From Novosphingobium sp. (lineage in GTDB: Bacteria > Pseudomonadota > Alphaproteobacteria > Sphingomonadales > Sphingomonadaceae), in NCBI GenBank assembly GCA_025356575.1, contig JANXSP010000029.1, forward strand, positions 1-64,000: a stretch of DNA of 64,000 nt. Reading direction: 5' to 3'. The notes beneath the pieces are model-generated. The model saw only the letters and a program-made list of their open reading frames with translations. It was not told where the DNA came from and did no database searches. This document shows, piece by piece, positions 39,499 to 48,444 of the stretch. Every line of letters starts with the position of its first letter. Position 1 is the first letter of the stretch. Position numbers and translations under genes: made by a program.

Positions 39499-40248
39499 TC
39501 AGTAAGCGCGGCGCGTCTGGTTCTTTTCCGGGGCGACCGAAATCCGCACGGTTTCGCCCGAATGACCGGGGAAATCGGTGAACATCGCTTCGACCAGGTT
39601 GGGGACGAGGTACTGGAGGCGGTTGGAGGTCGAGACCGCCTCGGCCTTGCCTTCGAACAGGCGTGCGCCGTCGGTGCGGCGGTCGATCTTCATGTCGACG
39701 CCGCTGGTGAAGACGGTGTAGCTTTCGATGCCGTTGCCGAAGAACGGGTCCTGCCAGCCATAGCCCCACGAACCGCGCCCGAAGCCGCCGCCGTAGGCGC
39801 CGTAAGGCCGGCCATAATAGCCGCGCCCGTATCCGCCGCCAAAGCCTCCACCAAACCCGCGGCCATAGCCGTACCACGGCGAATAGAACGGATCGTAACC
39901 GAACCCGGTCTGCTGAACCCGCTCACGCCCCTTGTCGACGCCGTAGTCGAAGCGGACCAGCAGCGTGGCGTTGGCGGGCGAGGCCGGGGCATAGCCGAGC
40001 CGCGCCATCTGCGCCTCGACCAGGCTGGCGTACTGCGAAAACTCGAGCCCGCCGGCGAGCGCGGGGTTGTCCGCGACGACCGCGAAAGTCTGGCCCTGCG
40101 GCGCGGGAAGCTGCGACGCGAACCGCGATACGTTGGCGTTGAACGGCGAAGCGCAGGCGGCCAGACTGGCCAGCAGCACGGGCACCGCAACCAGCTTCAG
40201 GCTGCGAATGCGGCTGGCGGCACGCAGCGAAGGGGTACGAAACGACAT
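39499..40248 (-). CDS. DUF4136-like lipoprotein with a Gly/Tyr-rich insert
   Basis: Lipoprotein-type signal LVAVPVLLASLAACAS; Gly/Tyr-rich GYGRGFGGGFGGGYGRGYYGRPYGAYGGGFGRGSWGYGW; C-terminal VDMKIDRRTDGARLFEGKAEAVS. Confidence 0.85.
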   Translation of the reverse strand: MSFRTPSLRAASRIRSLKLVAVPVLLASLAACASPFNANVSRFASQLPAPQGQTFAVVADNPALAGGLEFSQYASLVEAQMARLGYAPASPANATLLVRFDYGVDKGRERVQQTGFGYDPFYSPWYGYGRGFGGGFGGGYGRGYYGRPYGAYGGGFGRGSWGYGWQDPFFGNGIESYTVFTSGVDMKIDRRTDGARLFEGKAEAVSTSNRLQYLVPNLVEAMFTDFPGHSGETVRISVAPEKNQTRRAY

Positions 40249-40405
40249 GGTGAAATCTCCAACAGTGATCGCACGCGCAGCCCGGCCCCACTGTTTCCAG
40301 CCCCCGAGTCTGTCATTGCAAACCAGCCGAATACGCGTGGCCGGGTGAATAGCCGTTGAATAATCGATATGTCGTTTGCTGCAATGAAATGAAGTGCTTG
40401 GCCTA

Positions 40406-40433
40406 AGCGCACCAACCCTAGCGCACCAATCCT
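40406..40433. repeat. 14-bp tandem duplication spanning the trpS stop codon
   Basis: agcgcaccaaccct followed by agcgcaccaatcct (one mismatch). Confidence 0.95.
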
Positions 40434-41446
40434 AGCGCGGCATAGGTGCGGGCGAGCGTGGGTGCGGCCAGCGCGCGCGCACGCTCGGCCCCCGCGCGCA
40501 GGATAGCGTCGAGCGCGGCAGTATCGCGGCGCAGCTCCACGAAACGCGCGTTGATCGGCGCCAGCTTGGCCACAAGCAGTTCGCCGAGCGCGGGCTTGAA
40601 AGCGCCGAAGCCCTGCCCCGCGAACTGGGCGAGGACCTCGGCCGTGGTCTGCCCGGCAAGCGCGGCATGGATCGTCACCAGGTTGGCAGCTTCGGCGCGG
40701 TTCGCCAGATCGGCCGGATCGGCGGGGAGCGGCTCGGCGTCGCTCTTGGCCTTGCGGACTTTTTGCATGATCGTATCGGCGTCGTCGGTGAGGTTGATCC
40801 GGCTCATATCCGATGGATCGGATTTGCTCATCTTGGCGCTGCCATCGCGCAGGCTCATGATCCGGGCGGCGTCGGCGGGGACGATCGGGTCGGGCAGGAC
40901 GAAGATGTCGGTTCCCCCCCCATTTGGACCTCCGCCGAAATCGTGGTTGAACTTCTGGGCAATGTCGCGCGCCAGCTCGAGGTGCTGTTTCTGGTCCTCG
41001 CCTACGGGGACGTGCGTGGCCTGATACAGCAGCACGTCGGCGGCCTGGAGGACGGGATAGGTGAACAGCGCCGCCGATTGACCCTCGCGGTTCTTGCCCG
41101 ACTTGTCCTTCCACTGGGTCATCCGGTTGAGCCATCCCATCCGCGCGGTACCGCTCAGCAGCCATTGCAGTTCGGCGTGCGCGGGGACCTGCGCCTGGTT
41201 GAACAAAATCGAACGCTCCGGATCGATCCCGCAAGCGACCAGCGCGGCGACCATCTCGTAAGTGCTGGCGGTCAGCTCTGCAGGGACGTGCGGCTGGCTC
41301 AACGCGTGGAGATCGGCGAGGAAAAACAGGCTTTCGCCCCCGCCCGCGGTGACCTCGTCCTGGAGCCGCACCCAGTTGCGGATCGCGCCGAGATAGTTGC
41401 CGAGGTGGAGGTTACCCGTGGGCTGGATGCCCGAAACGACGCGCAT
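40418..41446 (-). CDS. trpS: Tryptophan--tRNA ligase
   Basis: MRVVSGIQPTGNLHLGNYLGAIRNWV (HIGH-like), KMSKSDPSD (KMSKS), MTQWKDKS. Confidence 0.97.
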   Translation of the reverse strand: MRVVSGIQPTGNLHLGNYLGAIRNWVRLQDEVTAGGGESLFFLADLHALSQPHVPAELTASTYEMVAALVACGIDPERSILFNQAQVPAHAELQWLLSGTARMGWLNRMTQWKDKSGKNREGQSAALFTYPVLQAADVLLYQATHVPVGEDQKQHLELARDIAQKFNHDFGGGPNGGGTDIFVLPDPIVPADAARIMSLRDGSAKMSKSDPSDMSRINLTDDADTIMQKVRKAKSDAEPLPADPADLANRAEAANLVTIHAALAGQTTAEVLAQFAGQGFGAFKPALGELLVAKLAPINARFVELRRDTAALDAILRAGAERARALAAPTLARTYAALGLVR

Positions 41447-41459
41447 TGCTGTTGGCTTC

Positions 41460-43067
41460 CTAAAATCCGGGGATTTCTTCGTCGATCGAGGGAGTCGAGC
41501 GGCGGCGGAACAGGATCGCCAGGTCGCGTTCGTCGAACGCGCCGAAGACCCGCGCGGCCAGCGCATAGACGATCAGCCCCACTCCGACCAGCATCACGAT
41601 CCCGCCGATCTTGGTGAAGACGGTGCCCGAATACCACGCTATCGTCGCATGGAGCAGCGGGTAGAGCACCCCCGCCATCACCGCGGCGGCAAGTGCCTGG
41701 CGCACGATCCGGCCGCCCAGCGCGGCGTCGAAGCGGAAGTGCCGGCGGCGGTGGAGGTTGATGTAGAGCAGCACGCAGTTGAGGCTGGCCGAACACGCGG
41801 TTGCCGCGGCCAGCCCGACGATCCCGAAGCGGCGCACGACCACCAGATTGAGAAAGATGTTGAACGCCAGCGCGCTGGCTGCGGTGATCACCGGAGTGCG
41901 GGTGTCGCCCCGCGAGAAATACCCCGGCTCGAGCACCTTGACCAGGACGTAACTCGGCAGCCCGACGACCAGCGCGACCACGATCAGCGCCATCAGGTTG
42001 CCATCGCCCTGGGTGAACTTGCCGCCGACGAAGAATGCGTTGACGAAAGCCGGGGCGCAGATCGCGAGCGCGGCGGCGGCGGGCAGGGTCAACAGCGTCG
42101 CCAGCTCGATCGCGCGGCCCTGGAGCCGCGCCGCGCCCGCGCTGTCGCCGCCCGCGATGTGGCGCGAGAGGCTGGGGAGGATCGCGGTGCCAAGCGCGAT
42201 CCCGACGATCCCCAGCGGCATCTGGTTGAGCCGGTCGCCCATCTTGAGCAGGGTCAGCGATCCTTGCGGCAGGCTGGTGGCGAAGAACGTGTCGGCCAGC
42301 TGGCTGATCTGGTAAATCCCCGCGCCGAACGTCGCCGGGAAAATCCGCAGCAAGAGGACTTTGGTATCCGGCGTCAGCTTGGGCCAGTGCAGGCGCAAGT
42401 GGATCCCCGCGCGGCGCACCCGGTAGACCAGGTAGATCAGCTGGAGCACCCCAGCCAGGGGCAGCGCCCAGCTTTGCGCGAACGCCTTGTAGGTGTCGGA
42501 ATAAGCGAAGAACCATCCCCAGACGAGCCCCCCGATCAGCGCCAGGTTGAACAAAACCGGCGCGAAGGCCCCTGGGGCGAACCGCCCGCGGGTGTTGAGC
42601 ATACCCGAAAGCAGCGCAACCACGCTGACCAGCCCGAGGTAGGGGAACGTGATCCGCGCCAACGTTACCGCCAGTTCGAACTTGCCGGGGATCTTGTGGT
42701 ATTCGCGGGCGAGGAGCCAGACGATCCCTTCCATCCCGGCGATGCACAGGATCGAAAACCCGAACAGGACCCAGACGAACACCGAAAGCACGTCGTTGGC
42801 GAAAATCCCCGCCTCGCGCTCGCGTTCGCTGTCGTCCTGGCCGGGCTCGTGGAGTTTCTTGCCGTACATCGGCACGAACGCGACCGAAAAAGCGCCTTCG
42901 GCAAACAGCCGGCGGAAGGTGTTGGGCAGGGTGAACGCGAGCTGGAACGCGTCGGCCGCCAGGCCCGCGCCAAACAGGCGCGCGAACAGCATGTCGCGGG
43001 CAAATCCGAACACCCGGCTGACCGCGGTGAGCCCGCCGATCGTCCCGACGTTGCGGATCAGGCTCAT
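41460..43067 (-). CDS. murJ: Lipid II flippase MurJ (MviN)
   Basis: MSLIRNVGTIGGLTAVSRVFGFARDMLFARLFGAGLAADAFQLAFTLPNTFRRLFAEGAFSVAFVPMY; many TM segments. Confidence 0.97.
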   Translation of the reverse strand: MSLIRNVGTIGGLTAVSRVFGFARDMLFARLFGAGLAADAFQLAFTLPNTFRRLFAEGAFSVAFVPMYGKKLHEPGQDDSEREREAGIFANDVLSVFVWVLFGFSILCIAGMEGIVWLLAREYHKIPGKFELAVTLARITFPYLGLVSVVALLSGMLNTRGRFAPGAFAPVLFNLALIGGLVWGWFFAYSDTYKAFAQSWALPLAGVLQLIYLVYRVRRAGIHLRLHWPKLTPDTKVLLLRIFPATFGAGIYQISQLADTFFATSLPQGSLTLLKMGDRLNQMPLGIVGIALGTAILPSLSRHIAGGDSAGAARLQGRAIELATLLTLPAAAALAICAPAFVNAFFVGGKFTQGDGNLMALIVVALVVGLPSYVLVKVLEPGYFSRGDTRTPVITAASALAFNIFLNLVVVRRFGIVGLAAATACSASLNCVLLYINLHRRRHFRFDAALGGRIVRQALAAAVMAGVLYPLLHATIAWYSGTVFTKIGGIVMLVGVGLIVYALAARVFGAFDERDLAILFRRRSTPSIDEEIPGF

Positions 43068-43116
43068 GCCGTAAGAGGGCTCATGGGTCCGTTACGACGC
43101 ATAAACCGGGCGCCGC

Positions 43117-43689
43117 TCAGGCGTTGCCGGCGGGCACGGGCGGTTCACCCTCGCCCGGCTGCTGCTGCGCCGCGAGCTGGTTCATGTAGAGCCCGGTGAA
43201 ATCGATCGGTTCGAGCATCAACGGCGGGTATCCCGCATCGCGCACCGCGTCGGCGACGATCCGCCGCGCAAACGGGAACAGGATCCGCGGCGCTTCGGCA
43301 TAGATGAACGCGTGCTTCGAAGGATCGTCAATGTTGCGGAACCCGATCAGTCCGCAATAGGCCAGCTCGACCAGATACGCGGTCCCGGCCTGGGCCTTGG
43401 CGCTGAGCACGATCTTGAGCTCGACTTCCTCGACCTCGTCGCTCAGCGTGCGCGCGGCGATGTTGAACTGGACGTCGATCTGCGGCGGGTCCTGCCAGTT
43501 ATAGCTGTCCGGCGCGTTGGGATTTTCGACCGACAAGTCCTTGATATACTGCGAAATCACGCCGACTGCGGGCGCGGTATCCTCGCCATTGACAGCGGGG
43601 GCGCCGGCCGGGGCACCGGCTGAAGGATCGGCGCCATCCAGCCCGAGATCGGTTATCACGTTTCCGGCGTCATTGGCGTCATCGGCCAT
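43117..43689 (-). CDS. secB: Protein-export chaperone SecB
   Basis: VISQYIKDLSVENPNAPDSY, AYCGLIGFRNI, EAPRILFPFARRIVADAVRDAGYPPLMLEPIDFTGLY. Confidence 0.97.
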   Translation of the reverse strand: MADDANDAGNVITDLGLDGADPSAGAPAGAPAVNGEDTAPAVGVISQYIKDLSVENPNAPDSYNWQDPPQIDVQFNIAARTLSDEVEEVELKIVLSAKAQAGTAYLVELAYCGLIGFRNIDDPSKHAFIYAEAPRILFPFARRIVADAVRDAGYPPLMLEPIDFTGLYMNQLAAQQQPGEGEPPVPAGNA

Positions 43690-43975
43690 CGGGAGTTTGC
43701 TTTCGCTGGCCGCGCGCGAACCAGGCGCGACGCGGGGTTGATCGGTTGGCGGCGCGACTAGCACCGCGTTGGAGACGCGGCAAGCTGGCCAGGCACGGCA
43801 CGGGCGCCGCGGACGCTGCAAAATTTGCGGCGAAAACCGCGCGGACAGTCGTTGTTCATTTGTCTTGGTTACCTATCTAGGGCAAGTTGACCGGGGAACC
43901 TTTGGCCGTCGGGCCGGGTTTGCCGTGCACAGGTTTGCGGGCCTTCCGACAGACCATTAAGGATTAGGACCAGGC

Positions 43976-44659
43976 GTGACCGTCGATATCGTCATCCTCG
44001 CCATGATTGCCGCGTTTCTCGGCATGCGCCTGTACTCGGTGCTGGGCCGCCGCGCTGAACACGAGGAAGAGCCCATCCAGGGCCGCTTCGATACGCCGGT
44101 GCCGCCGCGCGCGGGCAATCCTGCCGCGCCGCAGGGCGCATCGGCGCTCGCGCCCCGGGCCGATAGCGCGGCGCGCGAATTTGCCGGAGCGACTCCGGGG
44201 ATCGAGCGCGGGCTGCGCGATATCGCCGCCGCCGATCGCCGCTTCGATCTCACCGCGTTCGTCGACGGGGCCAAGGGCGCTTATGGAATGGTCCTCGAAG
44301 CGTTCTGGCGCGGCGACAAGGACGAACTCGGCCAGCTTTGCGACCGCGACGTCTACGATCATTTCGCCGCGGCGATCGACGCGCGCACCGCCGCGGGCGA
44401 TACGCTCGAGAACCGGCTCATTCGGATCGAGGATGTGCGGCTGGTAACGGCCGACTTTACCGCGCCAATGGCCCGGATCGGGCTGCGCTTCGTCGCCGAT
44501 ATCGCCGCGCTTACCCGCGCAAGCGACGGGCGGATGATCGCCGGTTCGCTCGACGATGCGGTCGAAACCCGCGACGTCTGGGTGTTCAGCCGCAATGTCA
44601 CCAGCGCCGCGCCCGATTGGGTGGTCGACGAGACCGATAGCGAGGACGCCGGGGCCTGA
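43976..44659 (+). CDS. Tim44/TimA-family protein
   Basis: Single N-terminal TM MTVDIVILAMIAAFLGMRLYSVLGRR; Tim44-like C-terminal domain (GAYGMVLEAFWRGDKDELGQL); position between secB and mltA as in other alphaproteobacteria. Confidence 0.9.
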   Translation: MTVDIVILAMIAAFLGMRLYSVLGRRAEHEEEPIQGRFDTPVPPRAGNPAAPQGASALAPRADSAAREFAGATPGIERGLRDIAAADRRFDLTAFVDGAKGAYGMVLEAFWRGDKDELGQLCDRDVYDHFAAAIDARTAAGDTLENRLIRIEDVRLVTADFTAPMARIGLRFVADIAALTRASDGRMIAGSLDDAVETRDVWVFSRNVTSAAPDWVVDETDSEDAGA

Positions 44660-44663
44660 CGCG

Positions 44664-45905
44664 GTGTCGGCCGTGCTAGTGCCGCATGCCGCTGTTTCCG
44701 CCGCGCGCGGGTTCGTCGCCCTGATCCTCGCGCTTGGCCTGGCCGCCTGCGGGCGGGTAATTCCCGATGCGCGCCCGGCGATGAGCGTTCCGCCGCCGCC
44801 CATCGCCGTGGTCTCTGCGCCGCCGCCGCCCGCCACCGCGCTGCTCAGCGGGATCCGCGCTGGGCCCGCGTTCGCGGCGCTGCCGGTGGGCGCGGACAAG
44901 GCCGTGCTCGCCTTCGCCTCGTTTCGTGAGAGCTGTCCGCAACTGATCACGCGTAGCGACGCCAGCGGGCTGACCCGGCCCGAAGACTGGCGCTCCGTTT
45001 GCACCGCCGCGGCAACATGGAGCGGCAGCGCCAGCGAATTCTTCGCCAGTCAGTTCGAAACCGCGCAGGTCGGCACCGGCGCCGCGTTCGCGACCGGGTA
45101 TTACGAGCCCGAGATCGCCGGCGCGCGCACGCATCTGCCTGGGTACGATGTCCCGGTCTATCGCCTTCCCGCCGATCTGGTGCGTGACTGGCCCGCCGAT
45201 ACCCCGCCCGACCAGCGCACCGGCAAGCCTCCGCTCGGCCGCTACGACCAGACCGGCGCGTTCGTGCTCTATTACGACCGCGGCGAGATCGAGGATGGCG
45301 CGCTGGCCGGCAAGGGGCTGGAAATCGCCTGGGTCGCCGATCCGGTCGAGTTCTTCTTCCTCCAGATCCAGGGTTCGGGACGCCTGCGCGCGCCCGACGG
45401 CAGCGTGATGCGGATCGGTTTTGCCGGGCAGAACGGGCGCGAATACACGGGGATCGGCAGCCTGATGCGCCAGCGCGGATTGCTCGGTACCGGGCCGGGG
45501 CAATACGCTGGATCGATGCAGGGGCTGGTCCAGTACCTGCACGAGCATCCCGAAGACGGCTGCGCGCTGATGCGCGAGAACAAGAGCTGGATTTTCTTCA
45601 AGGAGAACCTGGGTGACGGGCCCAATGGCTCGCTCGGCGTGCCGGTCCGCGCGCGCGCCAGCGTCGCCACCGATCCGATGTTCGTGCCGCTCGGCGCACC
45701 GGTGTTTCTCGAGCTCGACCGGAACGAGGCCAATGGGCTGTGGATCGCGCAGGATATCGGCGGCGCGATCAAGGGCGCCAACCGCTTCGATACATTCTGG
45801 GGCGCGGGCCCCGCCGCCGAACTGACCGCCGGTGGGATGAGCGGACGCGGCACCGCACTTGTGCTGCTGCCCAAGGGAACGCTCACCCGCCTCGGCGTGC
45901 GGTGA
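44664..45905 (+). CDS. mltA: Membrane-bound lytic murein transglycosylase MltA
   Basis: ATGYYEPEIAGARTHLPGYDVPVYRLP, VEFFFLQIQGSGRL, RASVATDPMFVPLGAPVFLELD, DIGGAIKGANRFDTFWG. GTG start inferred. Confidence 0.95.
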   Translation: MSAVLVPHAAVSAARGFVALILALGLAACGRVIPDARPAMSVPPPPIAVVSAPPPPATALLSGIRAGPAFAALPVGADKAVLAFASFRESCPQLITRSDASGLTRPEDWRSVCTAAATWSGSASEFFASQFETAQVGTGAAFATGYYEPEIAGARTHLPGYDVPVYRLPADLVRDWPADTPPDQRTGKPPLGRYDQTGAFVLYYDRGEIEDGALAGKGLEIAWVADPVEFFFLQIQGSGRLRAPDGSVMRIGFAGQNGREYTGIGSLMRQRGLLGTGPGQYAGSMQGLVQYLHEHPEDGCALMRENKSWIFFKENLGDGPNGSLGVPVRARASVATDPMFVPLGAPVFLELDRNEANGLWIAQDIGGAIKGANRFDTFWGAGPAAELTAGGMSGRGTALVLLPKGTLTRLGVR

Positions 45906-46495
45906 GACCCCCGCGCGGGCTGAGCGCGGGCGAAGCCGAACTGTGGGCGCGGGTAGCGATGACCGTGGCGCCGCTCAATCCTCCCCGGCACGGGGAGGGG
46001 AGGCTTCCTGCGATCCCACGCAACGTGACATCCCCCACCCCCGGCCCCTCCCCTGAAGTGGAGGGGAGGTCTTCAAAGCCCCTTCCCTTCAGGGGAGGGG
46101 TCGGGGCGGGGCATGTTGCCAAGCCCGAGCCGCCGCGCCCGCTCACTGCGCAGACGCTCGACGGGAGTTGGGAACGCAAGCTTGCCCGCGCCGGGATGGC
46201 CCCCGATTTCACGCTCGACCTCCACGGCTACACGCTCGACACCGCGCACGCGCGGCTGACCGGCGGGCTGGCGCTGGCGATCGCCCAGCAGGCCCGACTG
46301 GTGCTGGTGATCGCGGGCAAGCCGCGTCCGGTCGATGCCGCCGACCGGGGCACGCACCGCGGCGCGGTCCGCGCCAAACTGCTCGACTGGCTGGCGGCCG
46401 GCCCGCATGCGCGGCAGATTGCCGCGGTCCGCCCGGCGCACCCGCGGCATGGCGGAGCCGGGGCGGTGTATGTGGTGCTGCGACGCTCCGCTTAA
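45902..46495 (+). CDS. Smr-domain protein (DNA mismatch repair MutS-like C-terminal domain) with in-frame repeat-derived segment
   Basis: GTG start overlapping the mltA stop; LDLHGYTLDTAHARLTGGLA, LVIAGKPRP, HPRHGGAGAVYVVLRR typical of Smr; segment LNPPRHGEGRLP...TPGPSPEVEGRSSKPLPFRGGVGAG encoded by palindromic DNA. Confidence 0.88.
   Translation: MRPPRGLSAGEAELWARVAMTVAPLNPPRHGEGRLPAIPRNVTSPTPGPSPEVEGRSSKPLPFRGGVGAGHVAKPEPPRPLTAQTLDGSWERKLARAGMAPDFTLDLHGYTLDTAHARLTGGLALAIAQQARLVLVIAGKPRPVDAADRGTHRGAVRAKLLDWLAAGPHARQIAAVRPAHPRHGGAGAVYVVLRRSA
46039..46106. repeat. Palindromic repeat (two 20-nt arms) inside the Smr-domain ORF
   Basis: Left arm ccccggcccctcccctgaag (46039-46058) versus right arm cttcaggggaggggtcgggg (46087-46106): 19 of 20 positions complementary. 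Confidence 0.95.
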
Positions 46496-46523
46496 TCCTC
46501 CCAAGACAAGCTTGGGGAGGATT
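46494..46523. terminator. Hairpin between convergent smr-domain and aroC genes, possible bidirectional terminator/REP
   Basis: aatcctcccaag-acaag-cttggggaggatt inverted repeat just after the Smr stop codon. Confidence 0.7.
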
Positions 46524-46529
46524 TGAAAA

Positions 46530-47594
46530 TCACCCGCACTGCGCCCGGTGGAGCAGCTTGTGATCGGCCAGCACTAGCGCCATCATCGCTGCAACCACCG
46601 GCGCGCCGCGGATGCCGACGCAGGGGTCGTGGCGGCCTTTGGTGCGGATCTCGGCGGCCTCTCCGCTGCGCGTGATCGTCTCGACCGGGATCAGGATCGA
46701 ACTCGTCGGCTTGAATGCGACCCGCACGACTACCGGCTGGCCGGTCGAAATTCCCCCGGCGATGCCGCCGGCGTGGTTGGCGAGGAACTGGGGACCATTT
46801 GCATCACCCGGCCGCATCCGGTCGGCGTTCTCCGCCCCCGTCAATCGCGCGGCAGCAAACCCATCGCCGATCTCGACCGCCTTGACCGCGTTGATCCCCA
46901 TCATCGCCGCGGCCAGCTCGGCGTCGAGCTTGGCATAGATCGGCGCCCCCCACCCTGCGGGCACGCCGGTGGCGATGCATTCGACCACCGCACCCAGGCT
47001 CGATCCCGCGAGCCGCGCTTCGTCGACCGATACGGCCCACCGCGCCGCGGCTGCGGCATCGGCGCAGAAGAACGGATTGTTGCCGATTTCCGCGGCGTCG
47101 AACGTTTCCGCCCGGTCGCCGCCGATCTCGATGACGTGCGCGATGATATGCACCTCGGGAATGACCAGCCGCGCGACCCCGCCCGCGGCGACGCGTGCCG
47201 CGGTCTCGCGCGCCGAACTGCGTCCGCCGCCGCGGTAATCGCGAAAGCCGTACTTGGCGTCGTAGGCATAGTCGGCGTGGCCCGGGCGATAGGCGCTGGC
47301 GACCTCGGAATAGTCCTTGCTGCGCTGGTCGACGTTTTCGATCATCAGCGAGATCGGCGTGCCCGTGGTTTTGCCTTCAAACGTGCCCGACAAAATCCGC
47401 ACCGCGTCGGGTTCCTGGCGCTGGGTGGTAAATTTCGACTGGCCCGGGCGCCGCGCGTCGAGCCACGGCTGGAGATCGCTCTCGCTCAGCATCAGCCCCG
47501 GCGGGCAGCCGTCGATCACCGCGCCCAGCGCGGGGCCGTGGCTTTCACCCCAAGTGGTGAACCGCAGGACGCGGCCGAAAGTGTTGACGCTCAT
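46530..47594 (-). CDS. aroC: Chorismate synthase
   Basis: [78 protein letters not shown]. Confidence 0.98.
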   Translation of the reverse strand: MSVNTFGRVLRFTTWGESHGPALGAVIDGCPPGLMLSESDLQPWLDARRPGQSKFTTQRQEPDAVRILSGTFEGKTTGTPISLMIENVDQRSKDYSEVASAYRPGHADYAYDAKYGFRDYRGGGRSSARETAARVAAGGVARLVIPEVHIIAHVIEIGGDRAETFDAAEIGNNPFFCADAAAAARWAVSVDEARLAGSSLGAVVECIATGVPAGWGAPIYAKLDAELAAAMMGINAVKAVEIGDGFAAARLTGAENADRMRPGDANGPQFLANHAGGIAGGISTGQPVVVRVAFKPTSSILIPVETITRSGEAAEIRTKGRHDPCVGIRGAPVVAAMMALVLADHKLLHRAQCG

Positions 47595-47659
47595 CGCCCG
47601 CGGCTTTCGCGCAAGCTCGCGGGTTTGTCCATAACTGCGCCGCGCGCTAGGGCGGCGGG

Positions 47660-47968
47660 ATGTATCTCGTCGTCTTCCGCAGTCGCAAACGCGCCGACAT
47701 GGACGGCGCGGCCTATGCCGCCGACGCCGCAGCGATGGAGGCGGCCGCCGCGGCCATGCCCGGCTACCTCTCGTTCAAGAGCTATGTCGCTGCGGACGGG
47801 CAGACGGTGGCGATCAGCGAATGGGCCGACCAGGCGGCGGCGCGCGGCTGGGGCCGCCATGAGGAACACCGCCGCGTCCAGGCCCGGGGGCGCGAGGACT
47901 ACTACGACGGATATACCCTGTTCGCCGCCGGAGACGTGCGGATCCACCGCTTTGGCCGGCAGGACTGA
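47660..47968 (+). CDS. Antibiotic biosynthesis monooxygenase (ABM)-like domain protein
   Basis: [64 protein letters not shown]: dimeric alpha-beta barrel pattern. Confidence 0.82.
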   Translation: MYLVVFRSRKRADMDGAAYAADAAAMEAAAAAMPGYLSFKSYVAADGQTVAISEWADQAAARGWGRHEEHRRVQARGREDYYDGYTLFAAGDVRIHRFGRQD

Positions 47969-48093
47969 AGCTCGCGCTGTCCTACATTTGCAACCCTTGC
48001 TAGATACGCACCTGCGGGGGGCGGCAGTTTATTTTTCTGCGCCCTGGACCCCGTCAACTTCGTCAACTTCCGCCGCCGGGACCGCCTCAGACC

Positions 48094-48444
48094 ATGACGA
48101 TCACGCTTTACGGCATCGCCAATTGCGACACGGTCAAAAAAGCGCGCGGCTGGCTCGACGGGCTGGGGATCGCCTACGCGTTCCACGACTACAAGCGCGG
48201 CGGGGTCGATCCGGACAAGCTCGCGCGGTGGATCGAACGGCTCGGCTGGGAACGCGTGCTCAACCGCAGCGGGACCACCTTCCGCAAGCTTGCCGAAAGC
48301 GACAAGGCCGACCTCGATCCGGCGAAAGCCGCGGCGGTGATGCTTGCCAATCCGAGCGCGATCAAACGCCCGATTGCCGAGCACGGCGAAAACGGCCTGC
48401 TGGTCGGCTTCGATCCCACCACCTGGAGCACCGCGCTGCGATGA
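48094..48444 (+). CDS. ArsC/Spx/YffB-family protein
   Basis: MTITLYGIANCDTVKKARGWLDGLGIAYAFHDYKRGG...PSAIKRPIAEHGENGLLVGFD. Confidence 0.93.
   Translation: MTITLYGIANCDTVKKARGWLDGLGIAYAFHDYKRGGVDPDKLARWIERLGWERVLNRSGTTFRKLAESDKADLDPAKAAAVMLANPSAIKRPIAEHGENGLLVGFDPTTWSTALR

Noticed and set aside
48043-48075. gtcaacttcgtcaacttc short direct repeat before the ArsC-like gene
   Set aside because: Only two 9-bp copies; too little to support a regulatory claim.
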